Part shown: positions 45,940 through 55,183 of the stretch, piece by piece
Layout: each line of letters opens with the position of its first letter
Numbering within the stretch: the stretch's first letter is position 1
NCBI RefSeq assembly: GCF_016743815.1
Contig: NZ_CP061037.1
Location: forward strand, 1-64,000
DNA length: 64,000 nucleotides
Source of the DNA: Sphingomonas aliaeris
GTDB taxonomy: Bacteria > Pseudomonadota > Alphaproteobacteria > Sphingomonadales > Sphingomonadaceae
Direction of reading: 5' to 3'
The notes under the pieces: model-generated
Database searches by the model: none
What the model saw: only the letters and a program-made list of their open reading frames with translations
Told to the model about the DNA's origin: nothing
Program-made: the position numbers and the translations under genes

Positions 45940-46638
45940 TCACTCCTTTTTCTGGAAGTCGAAATCGTCGGCAGATGCGACGCGCGACGGATCGGATAGG
46001 GTTTCGTGGGAGCGGAAATGGTACCGCGCCACGTTCTCGCGCGTCGCATAGGTGGCATAGGCCTGCGTCCAGTCACGGCTTATCGCCTGCTGTGCGGTCC
46101 GCAGCGGTAGGCGGTGTTCGCACACCAATCGCCACAAGACGTAGGCGAGCTTGTTCTTGTCGGCGGCATTGGCCCGCCCCCGGCGGGGCTGAAGCCAGAG
46201 ATTGCGCCTGTCGAAGGGCGCGCCGCCGATGGAGATCGGGATTAGATGGTCGAGTTCGTAGTCGGCCATGCGCTGCCCGGGATATTGAAGATTCATCAGG
46301 CGCCGCTTGAACGGAGCAGAGATCCCGAGCGCTGGCCGGGCCCTGCCGGCATAGCCAGGGCGACAAACGGTCGTATCAATCGTCGCCTGTGTAATAGCGG
46401 GATCGATTGCTCCCGGTGTCTGCGGCGGCGGGAGGATGTTGCCGTGGTTCGGCTGCAAAATGGGGTCGCGAAAGGCTGCAGCGAGGCCGATTACCGCGGC
46501 GCAGAACCGAGCGTCGCTCGCGCTTGGGCAGGATTGGCCATTCGGACCTGTCGCAACGCTCCGAAAGGCTAATGATCCATGCCAGTGTGCGACCGCCACG
46601 ATGAAGAAAAGCCCGCCTAATAGCGCACGGAACCTCAT
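45940..46638 (-). CDS. Exported HNH-like endonuclease
   Basis: 232 residues with an N-terminal hydrophobic leader (ALLGGLFFIVAVAHW). The C-terminal half has ADYELDHLIPISIGGAPFDRRNLWLQP, an HNH motif, followed by KNKLAYVLWRLVCEHRLPL. Similar proteins are found in mobile elements and may degrade DNA outside the cytoplasm. Operonic with ssb. Confidence 0.8.
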   Translation of the reverse strand: MRFRALLGGLFFIVAVAHWHGSLAFRSVATGPNGQSCPSASDARFCAAVIGLAAAFRDPILQPNHGNILPPPQTPGAIDPAITQATIDTTVCRPGYAGRARPALGISAPFKRRLMNLQYPGQRMADYELDHLIPISIGGAPFDRRNLWLQPRRGRANAADKNKLAYVLWRLVCEHRLPLRTAQQAISRDWTQAYATYATRENVARYHFRSHETLSDPSRVASADDFDFQKKE

Positions 46639-46878
46639 CTGCGATTTTCCGGTATGGTCACCTCGAACTCACGGAACATGGCTCGCACGGTCTCGACCTC
46701 GTCATGACGTGTCGTCTTCGGCTTTGAAGCAGGATCGCCTTCATCCAATTATTGAGCGGCATAGAATGGCGAAGCGACCTAGGGCAAGGCAAGACTTCAT
46801 CCGCTCCAGATCCCCCTTTAATCCACTCCAAGATAGACATTGTTGCCACGTCCGCCATTACCTAAGCTGTTAATATGG
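46639..46878. other. Divergent gap before the conjugation cluster
   Basis: A 240-base gap between the exported HNH gene (minus) and the first conjugation-cluster gene (plus). It must hold the promoter of at least one. No recognisable operator or RNA structure seen. Confidence 0.4.
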
Positions 46879-47736
46879 ATGCCCATTTCGTTTCTTGGCT
46901 GTCCGTTCCGAGTGGTCAATGGCGGGACATCATCAGTGCTTCCGGCGAGTATTGCAGCGAAGGCGATACAACTCTGTGCGATGGGGCTAAACGCAGCCGG
47001 AGCGCCGGAGCCGTTTGCGATCGAAGTTCGTACGGGTGCGGTCCTTACCCGGGCGCCCGCCAACCAAGCCGAGGCGGAGGCAACGGTCCGCGACCTGCTC
47101 GCGCTCGGCGCTGACTTCGAGGCCGGTCCGCTTCGCATCAACGGTCGGGATTTCTCGACCTTCGCGATCACTCCGGCATCGGTTTTCAACCCGTGCGCGC
47201 TGGCGCACACCGGCGAAGCGAGTGACCGCATCGTCGATAACGGCGGCGCCACGGTCTCGAGCGTCAGCGCTTTGCTGCGTCGGACCTTCGATGCCCGCAT
47301 CACCAATACGATCCGGCCCATGAACGCGAGCTACGGTGCTCGCTATAGCTGGCACAAGTTCGGCCAAGCGATCGACTTCGTGCCTGCGGCCGGCGTCGGC
47401 TCGATCACCCGTGCGCAGCTCAGGTCAGTGATGGAAGCGAGCGGCTTCCAGGTCATCGAACTCCTCGGGCCGGGCGACCGCGGCCATTCAAACCACTGGC
47501 ACCTCGCATTCGCTCGTCCGGGGCAGGTCATCGATCAGCCTCGCCAGGTCGAGGACGATGAGGATTGGATGATCAATGTCGCCGGTGCCGGGCCCGGTGC
47601 CGCTCGCGTGCTCGAGGAGGGCGCGGCACCAGCTCTTACGGCAGGGCCGGGCTTTCAGACCGCTGCAACGGCGCCTCCGCAGTGGGACGTCTTCGCAGCG
47701 GCCGAATGGCGCGCAAACCAGCGAGGTGGTTCATGA
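46879..47736 (+). CDS. Degenerate VirB1-like domain fused to M15 peptidase
   Basis: 285 residues from ATG 46879. Residues 25-120 resemble the VirB1 lytic-transglycosylase layout: QLCAMGLNAAGAPEPFAIEV, GADFEAGPLRINGRDFSTF, TPASVFNPCALAHTGE. The catalytic glutamate of the true VirB1 at 48083 (VLTESGGDP) is replaced. Residues 130-230 form an M15/DUF882-type D-Ala-D-Ala peptidase with SWHKFGQAIDFV and HSNHWHLAF zinc residues. Peptidoglycan opening for the secretion channel is probable. ATGA overlap with the next gene. Confidence 0.8.
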   Translation: MPISFLGCPFRVVNGGTSSVLPASIAAKAIQLCAMGLNAAGAPEPFAIEVRTGAVLTRAPANQAEAEATVRDLLALGADFEAGPLRINGRDFSTFAITPASVFNPCALAHTGEASDRIVDNGGATVSSVSALLRRTFDARITNTIRPMNASYGARYSWHKFGQAIDFVPAAGVGSITRAQLRSVMEASGFQVIELLGPGDRGHSNHWHLAFARPGQVIDQPRQVEDDEDWMINVAGAGPGAARVLEEGAAPALTAGPGFQTAATAPPQWDVFAAAEWRANQRGGS

Positions 47737-48086
47737 TCCGACAGGCTTTGAGGAAGCTCGCGGGAGTGGCGGGCGCTCTCGGGTTCCCGATCGCAGGCGT
47801 GTTGGCACTCGCGGTTCCGCAGCCTGCGTACGCATCAGATTGGGGATGCCAGGTGATCCTGTGTCTCGCTACGCCGGGATCGCCCACAACCTATGCCGCG
47901 TGCGTGCCTCCAATCACGAAGTTATGGAACGTCCTTGCCCTAGGCGGCTCGTTCCCGACCTGCACCGGCGTTGGCATCCGCACGAGGTCGGTCAAGCACG
48001 GCTATGACCTGACGATCACGCAAGCAGATGGCTCGGCGTCACGCTACGCGCTCGACACGCGGACCCAGACGGTGCTCCCACAGTGA
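47733..48086 (+). CDS. Exported small protein of the conjugation cluster
   Basis: 117 residues with a signal peptide (GVAGALGFPIAGVLALAVPQPAYASD) and four Cys in the mature part (WGCQVILCLATPG, YAACVPP, TCTG), suggesting disulphides in the periplasm. Similar short proteins sit beside T4SS genes in other alphaproteobacterial elements, but I cannot name the family. Overlaps both neighbours by 4 bases. Confidence 0.7.
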   Translation: MIRQALRKLAGVAGALGFPIAGVLALAVPQPAYASDWGCQVILCLATPGSPTTYAACVPPITKLWNVLALGGSFPTCTGVGIRTRSVKHGYDLTITQADGSASRYALDTRTQTVLPQ

Positions 48087-48682
48087 TCTACGACGTGCCC
48101 GCCATCGTCGCGTTGGCGAAAGCGTGCGCACCTGCGGTCGCAACTGAGGCGGTCGTTCCCCTGGTCCTGACGGAAAGCGGCGGCGATCCTCTGCAGATCA
48201 ATGTGAACAAGGGTCCGCGGGTCCGTGCTCGGTCGAGCACAGAGGGCGCAGCCATCGTGCGGCGCTACATGGCGGCCGGATATACCGTCGACATCGGCCT
48301 TGCGCAGATCAACTCGGCCAATCTCTCTCGTCTAGGTGTGACGGTCGAGCAGGCGTTCGACCCGTGCACCAACATCAGTCTCGCTTCCAGCGTCCTACAA
48401 GCCAACTTCGACGCTGCGAGCCGCTACTATGACGGGCTCGACGCAATCTCAGCGACCTACTCGCTCTACAACACGGGCACGATGACGCGCGGGATGCGGA
48501 ACGGTTACGTGGGCCGCGTTTGGTCCAAGGCCCTTTCATTGGGGTCGATCCCGGCTGCCCCTGCCTTGCCGGTTGCACCGCTGCGGATTGCTACGACGGC
48601 CGTGGCTGCAAAGCCTATGTCCCGATCCGACGACTGGGTCGTGGGTCAGGTCGACGCGAGCGAGATCGAGGTGTTCAAGTGA
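48083..48682 (+). CDS. virB1: VirB1 lytic transglycosylase
   Basis: 199 residues, GTG start in a 4-base overlap. Lytic transglycosylase fold: catalytic Glu in VPLVLTESGGDPLQINVN, DIGLAQINSANLSRLGV, FDPCTNISLASSVL and YNTGTMTRGM. It cleaves peptidoglycan so that the VirB channel can assemble. No signal peptide is clear from the N-terminus MIYDVPAIVALAKACAPAV, so export may rely on another route. Stop overlaps the LPD7 gene. Confidence 0.9.
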   Translation: MIYDVPAIVALAKACAPAVATEAVVPLVLTESGGDPLQINVNKGPRVRARSSTEGAAIVRRYMAAGYTVDIGLAQINSANLSRLGVTVEQAFDPCTNISLASSVLQANFDAASRYYDGLDAISATYSLYNTGTMTRGMRNGYVGRVWSKALSLGSIPAAPALPVAPLRIATTAVAAKPMSRSDDWVVGQVDASEIEVFK

Positions 48683-49986
48683 GCACCGAGAACAGCGTCT
48701 CGCGCGGGCAGCCCGAGGTCGAGCAGCAACGCCCGTCGGCCGAGTTCGCAATCCCTCCCGACATCGCGGATCGCTACGAAGTCCGCGCTGTCGACGCGCC
48801 GGACGGCCAGCAGCGCTTCGGTCTCTTCCGGCCCGGACAACGCGACGCACCATTCATCGAGATCACCGATGGAGGCAAGGCCCGCCGCATCGTCGCGCGC
48901 GCCGAGGATGCGGAGACGATCCAGGCGTTGGTCAAGATCGCGCAGTTCAACGGCTGGGACCGGATCGACGTCGATGGCTCGCCGGATTTTCGCAAGGCGG
49001 TCTGGGCGGCGGCTACCCGATCCGGCCTCGAGGTCAACGGATACGAGCCGTCGTTCATCGAGCAGGAGAAGTCCGCGACTGCGCGTCGGGAGGACATCGC
49101 GAGACGCGATCTGACGCCTGCGACGCCGGCGCCCGATGAGATGAAGCGATCGCCCGGTACGGCCGTCCAAGCGGTGGCTCCGCTTGCAGAGGCCGCTGAG
49201 AAGAGATGGATCCCTTCGGAGGACGTCGGCTTGGGAGATGCCGACAGCCGGCTTTTGCTCAAGATCAGCGCGCTCACCGCGGATCGAACGGCCCTCCACG
49301 ACGCCATGCCGGGTGCGACCGACGCCCTCGTCCGTGAGGTGCAGCACGAGCGGATCGACGAGAATGGAAGTGCACTCGGCGTCGCGCTCGACCGCGCATT
49401 GGCAAGCCCGGCGGTGGTGGAGGCGTTCGGACGGGCCGGCTACGAACCCGAGGCCCTGCGGGAGCTGGGGCGGGCGGAGAAGTGGGATACGGAGGTCGCG
49501 ACCGCGGTTTCTCTCGCGCGCTCCGGCTCTCGTCGCGACACATTGACGCGGGACACGGACGCGCCCCAGACGGCGATCGCCACGCTTGTCGCCGATAGGG
49601 GCCCCGCAGAGAAGCCCGACAGGCCCGCTAAGTCGGATGATCGGCTCCAACCCGAGCAGCCCGGGACGGTTACCGACCCGGACGCAAGCTCGGCGGTGCT
49701 GCGCCGACGCGAAAGCGACGAACTCGCCGAACTCTTCCTGCACGGGACGGAAGGAAGCGCCGGAACCGACCCCCGCCTTGCCGGTGCGATGCAGGCACAG
49801 CGCGTGATGGAGCAGCATATCGGCGAGGTGTTCGAGGGTGACGCGATGAGCATGGCCTCCGCAAATCTGGAAAGCCGGCACATGATCTCAGACGCGCTGC
49901 GGCGCGGCCTCGATGTCTCCGTGCGTGAGCCAACACCCGTTCGGCAGATCGAGCCGATCCAGACCCGTCCCGATCTTGAGCGATAG
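48679..49986 (+). CDS. LPD7-domain protein
   Basis: 435 residues, GTG start overlapping virB1. Residues 25-130 (DIADRYEVRAVDAPDGQQRFGLFRP, IVARAEDAETIQALVKIAQF, FRKAVWAAATRSGLEVNGYEPS) match the large-polyvalent-protein domain LPD7 found on relaxases and mobile-element proteins. The rest is helical and charged. Here it stands alone; no relaxase is in the window. It probably joins DNA processing to transfer. Confidence 0.82.
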   Translation: MSTENSVSRGQPEVEQQRPSAEFAIPPDIADRYEVRAVDAPDGQQRFGLFRPGQRDAPFIEITDGGKARRIVARAEDAETIQALVKIAQFNGWDRIDVDGSPDFRKAVWAAATRSGLEVNGYEPSFIEQEKSATARREDIARRDLTPATPAPDEMKRSPGTAVQAVAPLAEAAEKRWIPSEDVGLGDADSRLLLKISALTADRTALHDAMPGATDALVREVQHERIDENGSALGVALDRALASPAVVEAFGRAGYEPEALRELGRAEKWDTEVATAVSLARSGSRRDTLTRDTDAPQTAIATLVADRGPAEKPDRPAKSDDRLQPEQPGTVTDPDASSAVLRRRESDELAELFLHGTEGSAGTDPRLAGAMQAQRVMEQHIGEVFEGDAMSMASANLESRHMISDALRRGLDVSVREPTPVRQIEPIQTRPDLER

Positions 49987-50001
49987 ACCATGGAGGTTCG
50001 T

Positions 50002-50328
50002 ATGCATTTCACACCGACGGCCGGCAGGATGATGTCGGATCAGCGTGCTCGCCAGCTAGTCGGCATCGCCGGCATGTTGGCGCTCGTCGCGATCGCGCAA
50101 CCCGCGCTCGCACAGAGCAGCGGCACAGCGATTCAGAGTGGCCTCAACACCATCAAGGACTGGATGGTGACGATCGCGTCGGTTGTCGGGGTGATCGCCG
50201 TCATGGCCGTCGGCTATGCCAAGCTGACCGGCCGAATGGATTGGGGCCGCGCCGTCACGGTGCTGATCGGTATCGGCATCATCTTTTCGGCGACGACGAT
50301 CGTCGGCTGGATGAGCACGGGTGGCTGA
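50002..50328 (+). CDS. virB2: VirB2/TrbC-type conjugative pilin
   Basis: 108 residues from ATG 50002, behind ATGGAGG; the ATG at 49990 lies in that site. Long signal peptide ends ALAQS, then two membrane helices (VTIASVVGVIAVMAVGYA and AVTVLIGIGIIFSATTIVGW) around the TGRMDW turn, the pilin pattern. Overlaps virB3 by 8 bases. Confidence 0.92.
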   Translation: MHFTPTAGRMMSDQRARQLVGIAGMLALVAIAQPALAQSSGTAIQSGLNTIKDWMVTIASVVGVIAVMAVGYAKLTGRMDWGRAVTVLIGIGIIFSATTIVGWMSTGG

Positions 50329-50662
50329 GGCCGAGAAGCTGGCAGAAGACAAGGTCTTCCTGGCCATGACCAGACCGTCCGTTTTCATGGGGCTTCCGCT
50401 CGAAGCCGTCCTGCCGATCATCATGATCTGCATGGTTCTCTGGGGAATCATGCACAATCCCTTCTACCCGCTGGCGCTGTTCGGCGCTCTGTACTTCCCG
50501 GCGCGAATGGTCGTTCACTACGACTACAATGCTTTCCGGTTGTGGGGCTTATGGTTTCAGACGGTCTTTGTATCGCGAAACCGCAAGTTCTGGGGTGGTG
50601 GGAGCTATTCGCCCGTACGCCTCGGCAAAGGCGTGAAGCGGAAGCGGTTCGGCAATGACTGA
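50321..50662 (+). CDS. virB3: VirB3-like inner membrane protein
   Basis: 113 residues, GTG start. Family segments VFLAMTRPSVFMGLPLEAVLP and a helix pair near 30-65, then WFQTVFVSRNRKFWGGGSYSP, the C-terminal VirB3 signature. It works with VirB4 in pilus assembly. Overlaps virB4 by 8 bases. Confidence 0.92.
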   Translation: MAEAEKLAEDKVFLAMTRPSVFMGLPLEAVLPIIMICMVLWGIMHNPFYPLALFGALYFPARMVVHYDYNAFRLWGLWFQTVFVSRNRKFWGGGSYSPVRLGKGVKRKRFGND

Positions 50663-53022
50663 CCCCGCGCTGAAGCATAAGGCGATTGCGCTCAGGGAAG
50701 CCGATGACATCAAGTTCATCCCCTATACGCGGCACATCGACGACACGCTGATCGCACTCGAGGACGGGTCGCTCATGCGAATGTATCGTGTCGAGGGACG
50801 GCCGTTCGAAACCAGTGACACCACCGACCTCAATACCTGGCACAACAAGCTGAACATTGCGTGGCGGTCGATCGGGGACGACCGCGTGGCATTGTGGACG
50901 CATCTCGTCCGTACCGAGACGGATCCGAACCTCGGCGGTGACCTCCACTCCGACTTCGCGCGGACGCTTCAGATCCATTACGCGGACAAGCTGCGGGAGA
51001 CGGTCCTCTACCATAACGAATTCTACGTCACGATCATCGTGCGCCCGTCGAACATGGCCGGCGATCAGGTAACGCGGTGGTTCGGCGCGCGCCGCCCGAG
51101 TGGCGAGACCGACGACCGAGCCATGGCCATCATGGCGGACAAGTGCCGAGATTTCGAATCACTGCTGGTCGACGCTGCTCCCGAGCGGCTGTCGCTGTAC
51201 GAGCACGACGGCATCCTGTTCTCGAAGCCGATGGAAGTGCTGCACTTTATCCTCACCGGCGACCGTGTCCGCATCCCGCTGGTGGACGGACGTCTCGGGC
51301 AGGCTCTCTACCAGTCGCGGATAGTCTTCGGGCGCGAAGCGGCCGAAATCCGCCTTCCTCACAAATCGCATTTCGTCGGCATGTTCGGGGTGCGCGAGTA
51401 CGTTGCCAGCACGCGAACCGGGCAGTTCAACAGCCTACTCAAGCTCGACTTCCCGTTCGTGCTGACTCAGAGCTTCGCACCGCTCGTGAAGTCTGTCGCC
51501 AGCGAACGCTTCTCGAAAAAAATACCGGCAGATGACGTCCTCGGACGATGCCGGAGTCAGTCAGGCGCTGGAACTGCTCGATGGGCAGGACGAGCTGATG
51601 GCGAACCGCTTTGTCATGGGGGAACACCATCTTTCGATCTCGGTCATCGACGACGATCCGAAGCGTCTCCTCGATCGCCTCTCCATCGCCCGATCGGCCG
51701 CTGCGGACACGGGCATGGTGATGGCGCGCGAAGACGTCGCGCTGGAGGCAGCCTTTTGGGCGCAGCTTCCGGGCAACTTTCGGATGCGGGCAAGGCCGGC
51801 CGTTCTCAACAGCCGCAATTTCGCGGCGCTCAGCCCTTTCTATACGTTTCCCGCTGGACGGAAGAACGGCAACCACTGGGGCGATGCAGTCACGCTGCTC
51901 AAGACGCGCGCAGGCTCGTCCTTCTGGTTCAACTTCCACCGTGCCGACATCGGCCACACGCTCATCATCGGACCGACCGGGAGCGGAAAGACCGTCCTCC
52001 AGAACTTCCTTCAGGCGCAACTGGAGAAGACCGGCGCCAAGCAGGTCTTCTTCGACAAGGATCGCGGCGCCGAGATCTTCGTCAGGGCTTGCGGTGGCAC
52101 CTATCTGACGCTTCGCAACGGGCAACCGACCGGGTTCGCGCCGCTAAAAGGGCTTGCCCCGAACGCCTACAATATCGCCTTTCTTCGCCAGTTCATCCGA
52201 GTGCTCGTGCGGCGCGAGAGCCGACCTCTTTCCGTGTCAGAAGAACGCCTGATCGACGAAGGCATCGATGCGGTGATGCGTCTGCCAGCACACGCCCGTT
52301 CATTCGGCGCATTGCGTGAGATGCTCGGCTATGCCGACGCCGAAGGCATCGGAGCGCGTCTCGAACGGTGGTGCCAGGGCGGCGCGCTGGGCTGGGCCTT
52401 CGACGGACCGGAGGACGAGGTCTCGATGGCGGCGCGGTTCGTCGGCTTCGACATGACCCAGTTCCTCGAGAACCCGGAAATCCGCACACCGGCGATGCTG
52501 TATCTTTTCCACCGCGTCGACGAGCTGCTCGACGGCCAGCGGGTAGTGGTCGACATCGACGAGTTCTGGAAGGCGCTTCAGGACGACGCCTTCCGGGCCT
52601 TTGCACAGGATGGGCTAAAAACCTTCCGCAAGCGAAATGCCTTCATGGTGTTTGGCACCCAATCGCCGGCCGATGCACTGCGCTCCCCGATCGCGCATTC
52701 GATCATCGAGCAGACCGCCACCAAGATCCTCCTCCCCAACGCCGACGCGAAGCGGTCGGATTATTGCGATGGCCTGGGGCTCACCGACGCGGAGTATCGG
52801 CTGATCCGCGAGGACCTGACTCCGGAGAGCCGCTGCTTTCTCGTCAAACAGGGCCAGACATCGATCGTCGCCAAGCTCGACCTCGGCGGAATGCCCAATG
52901 AGCTCAAGGTCCTTTCCGGCCGCGAGGAGACGCTCGTTGCGATGGAAGAAGCCATCGCCATCGCTGGCAGCAATCCGACGGCGTGGCTGCCCGCCTTCTA
53001 TGCCAACCAGCGGAGAAGCTGA
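50655..53022 (+). CDS. virB4: VirB4/CagE/TrbE ATPase, frameshifted
   Basis: 788 residues after repair. N-terminal half IKFIPYTRHIDDTLIALEDG through ASERFSKK, then an extra A in AAAAAAA at 51516-51522. With six A it reads SKKYRQMTSSDDAGVSQALE and continues to Walker A GPTGSGKTVL near residue 440, GAEIFVRACGG and Walker B VVDIDEFWKAL. This ATPase powers pilus assembly and substrate transfer. As sequenced, the first part stops at 52319 and the second begins from an internal ATG at 51532. Confidence 0.92.
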
Positions 53023-53023
53023 C

Positions 53024-53744
53024 ATGACATTCAAATATACCCTCATGATGGCCGCGGCTCCGATCGCTGCTTTCGCCTCGCCGGCTGCGGCGCAGGGCAT
53101 CCCGGTGTTTGACTCCTCCAGCTATCTGCAAGCGCTCGCGACCGTCCAGCATACCGCCACCATGATCCAACAGGGAGAGCAGCAGATCCGGACCGCAACG
53201 ACTGCGCTCAACTCGCTACAGAAGCTGACCGACATCAACCGCGTAGCAACGTCCCTGCTTCAACCGCAGATCCGGAACATCCTCCCCGACGAGACCATCG
53301 ACGCCGCGACCCTCGTGGGTGGCGACCTGACCCGCATAGGGATCGCTCGGGACCATCGCAGCCAACATCCAGTCGCGTTACGGGCTAAGGCCGACGGGCT
53401 CGTCGGACGCGGACGCCGCGTATAGCCAGGCGCTGCGGGACTCTACCGGGCCGGCTGCGGCGACCGCCGCGTTCGGCGAGAACACCCTCCGCGTCGCGCA
53501 GACGCGGATGCAAGGGATCGATCAGCTTCGCGCGCAGCTCGATAGCGCAAGAGACCCCAAAGATGTGCTGGATCTGCAAGCCCGGCTTCAAGCCGAACAG
53601 GCACAGCTCCAGAACGACCTGATCAAGATGCAGGCGATGCAGATGGCCCAGGCCAGTGAGGCAAGCATGGCCGCCAGCGCCGCCCAAGTGTCGGCCGGCC
53701 GCAATGAATCCGCCTTCTTTCAAGCCAACACCATCCGGAGATGA
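53024..53744 (+). CDS. virB5: VirB5/TrbJ-like pilus tip protein, frameshifted
   Basis: 239 residues after repair. Signal peptide ends AAAQGIPV, then the coiled-coil-rich TIQQGEQQIRTATTALNSLQKL-like body. An extra G at 53338-53340 breaks the frame after GDLTRIG. Removing it gives SLGTIAANIQSRYGLRPTG and joins TLRVAQTRMQGIDQLRAQLD and the tail SAGRNESAFFQANTIRR. VirB5 proteins lie at the pilus tip and contact recipients. The tail resembles that of the next gene product. ATGA overlap with it. Confidence 0.87.
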
Positions 53745-54016
53745 CGATGCGCAAGCTGATGACCTTGGGCGTGCTCATCATGATGTGCGGCTGCCAGAGA
53801 GAGGTTGCGGTCCCGACTGCACAGCAGCTGATCGCCGACCGGGCGCTCCTCAGCGAGTGGCAGGGGAAGTGCGACACCGGCGAATTTAGCCAGCTCGCGC
53901 CTGCGGAGAAGAGCGATCGCTGCTCGACCACGCAGGAGGCGACGATCTCGGTCGCGCAGATGAGCGCGGGCAAGAAGGAGTCGGACTTCTTCAAGGCGAA
54001 CACAGTTCGGAAGTGA
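53741..54016 (+). CDS. eexN: EexN-like entry-exclusion lipoprotein
   Basis: 91 residues. Signal ends in lipobox LIMMCGC. The mature part SVPTAQQLIADRALL-like region followed by QGKCDTGEFS resembles the EexN/TrbK layout that blocks redundant mating. The C-terminus SAGKKESDFFKANTVRK copies the VirB5 tail. ATG 53741 lies in the virB5 stop; ATG 53747 is also possible. Lipoprotein anchored in the inner or outer membrane. Confidence 0.78.
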   Translation: MTMRKLMTLGVLIMMCGCQREVAVPTAQQLIADRALLSEWQGKCDTGEFSQLAPAEKSDRCSTTQEATISVAQMSAGKKESDFFKANTVRK

Positions 54017-54063
54017 CGTCATTTTCCGTCGTCTAAGCACCTCCAAGGGCTCGAGATCCAAGC

Positions 54064-55122
54064 ATGGCCGCTGCGCCCAACATCATGATGCTGTTCACGA
54101 CGATGTATGGCTATGTCGAGACGGCGATTGCGGGCGCTGTAGCGACCTTCGGGTCGGGGCTCGTCAGCTTCGTGGCGGCGCCGCTTGCCCTTGCCGCGAC
54201 CATCTACTTTCTGCTCCTCGGCTTTGCGGTTCTTCGTGGCGCGATCCAGGCGCCACTTCGCGAACTCGTGTTCCAGGCGGGCAAGGTCGGGTTCGCGCTC
54301 GCCGCGGCCAGTGCGGTTGGCTACACGACCTTCGTCGTCAACGTGGCCACCAATCTGCCGAGCGAGATCATCGCTGCAGGGTCCGGCACACCGGTGACCA
54401 ACCCGGGCACTACCTTCGACACCTACGTGTCCGACACGGGCAAGCTGGGCCAGCGGATGGTGGATGCGAACACCAAGGTCCAGGCGCAGGCCTCCCGCGG
54501 GATTACCGATTTCCGTACTCCGCTTATCCAGCTGACCTGCTCGCTCATTACCTATCTCTGCATTGCCATCCTGTACGTTTTCGCCTTCCTTTCCGCGTCC
54601 GTCGGGTTCTGCATCGTCATCTTCGCCAAGCTCGCGGTATCGATCTGCGTCGCGCTCGCGCCGCTCGCGCTCGCATGTCTGCTGTTCAATTCGTCGAGAT
54701 GGCTGTTCGACGGCTGGCTCAAGCAGACGGCCAACTACATTCTCCTGATGGTCGTCATGGCGATCATGACCAAGTTCATCACCGGCCTGCAGGAGGCAGC
54801 GATGGACGGCATCCTCGGCTCGATCGGAGACGGTACTGCCTTCGTGACGATGGAGAACACCTACCTGACGCTGAGCGCGGGCGTGATGGTGGTCGCCACC
54901 ATCTCCTGCGCGGCGATCTACATCGTCGGGACGATCTTCTTCTTCCAGTCGCCTTCGATTTCCGGGGGTATCGCGGGTGGCGCTGCCTCGGGTGGCCACG
55001 GCTTCTTGATGACGGGTGCGAACATGCTGACGAACCGCCTGATGTTCCGGCGGGCGGTACAGGCGCGCCCGCCTGCTGCAGCGGAGACGCGGGCCGGTGG
55101 GTCGATCAGCCGAGGGACTTAG
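54064..55122 (+). CDS. virB6: VirB6/TrbL-like inner membrane channel protein
   Basis: 352 residues with at least five membrane helices (FVAAPLALAATIYFLLLGFAV, VGFALAAASAVGYTTF, TYLCIAILYVFAFLSASVGF, LAVSICVALAPLALACLLF, LSAGVMVVATISCAAIYIV). The central motif RWLFDGWLKQTANYILLM and the periplasmic loop between 105 and 160 match VirB6. It forms the inner part of the transfer channel. Preceded by 47 bases without gene. Confidence 0.92.
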   Translation: MAAAPNIMMLFTTMYGYVETAIAGAVATFGSGLVSFVAAPLALAATIYFLLLGFAVLRGAIQAPLRELVFQAGKVGFALAAASAVGYTTFVVNVATNLPSEIIAAGSGTPVTNPGTTFDTYVSDTGKLGQRMVDANTKVQAQASRGITDFRTPLIQLTCSLITYLCIAILYVFAFLSASVGFCIVIFAKLAVSICVALAPLALACLLFNSSRWLFDGWLKQTANYILLMVVMAIMTKFITGLQEAAMDGILGSIGDGTAFVTMENTYLTLSAGVMVVATISCAAIYIVGTIFFFQSPSISGGIAGGAASGGHGFLMTGANMLTNRLMFRRAVQARPPAAAETRAGGSISRGT

Positions 55123-55183
55123 CGATTCTCGCGGGCACAACCTCAACCATGCGCGCGGCGCGGATCACACGAACGGAGATCAT

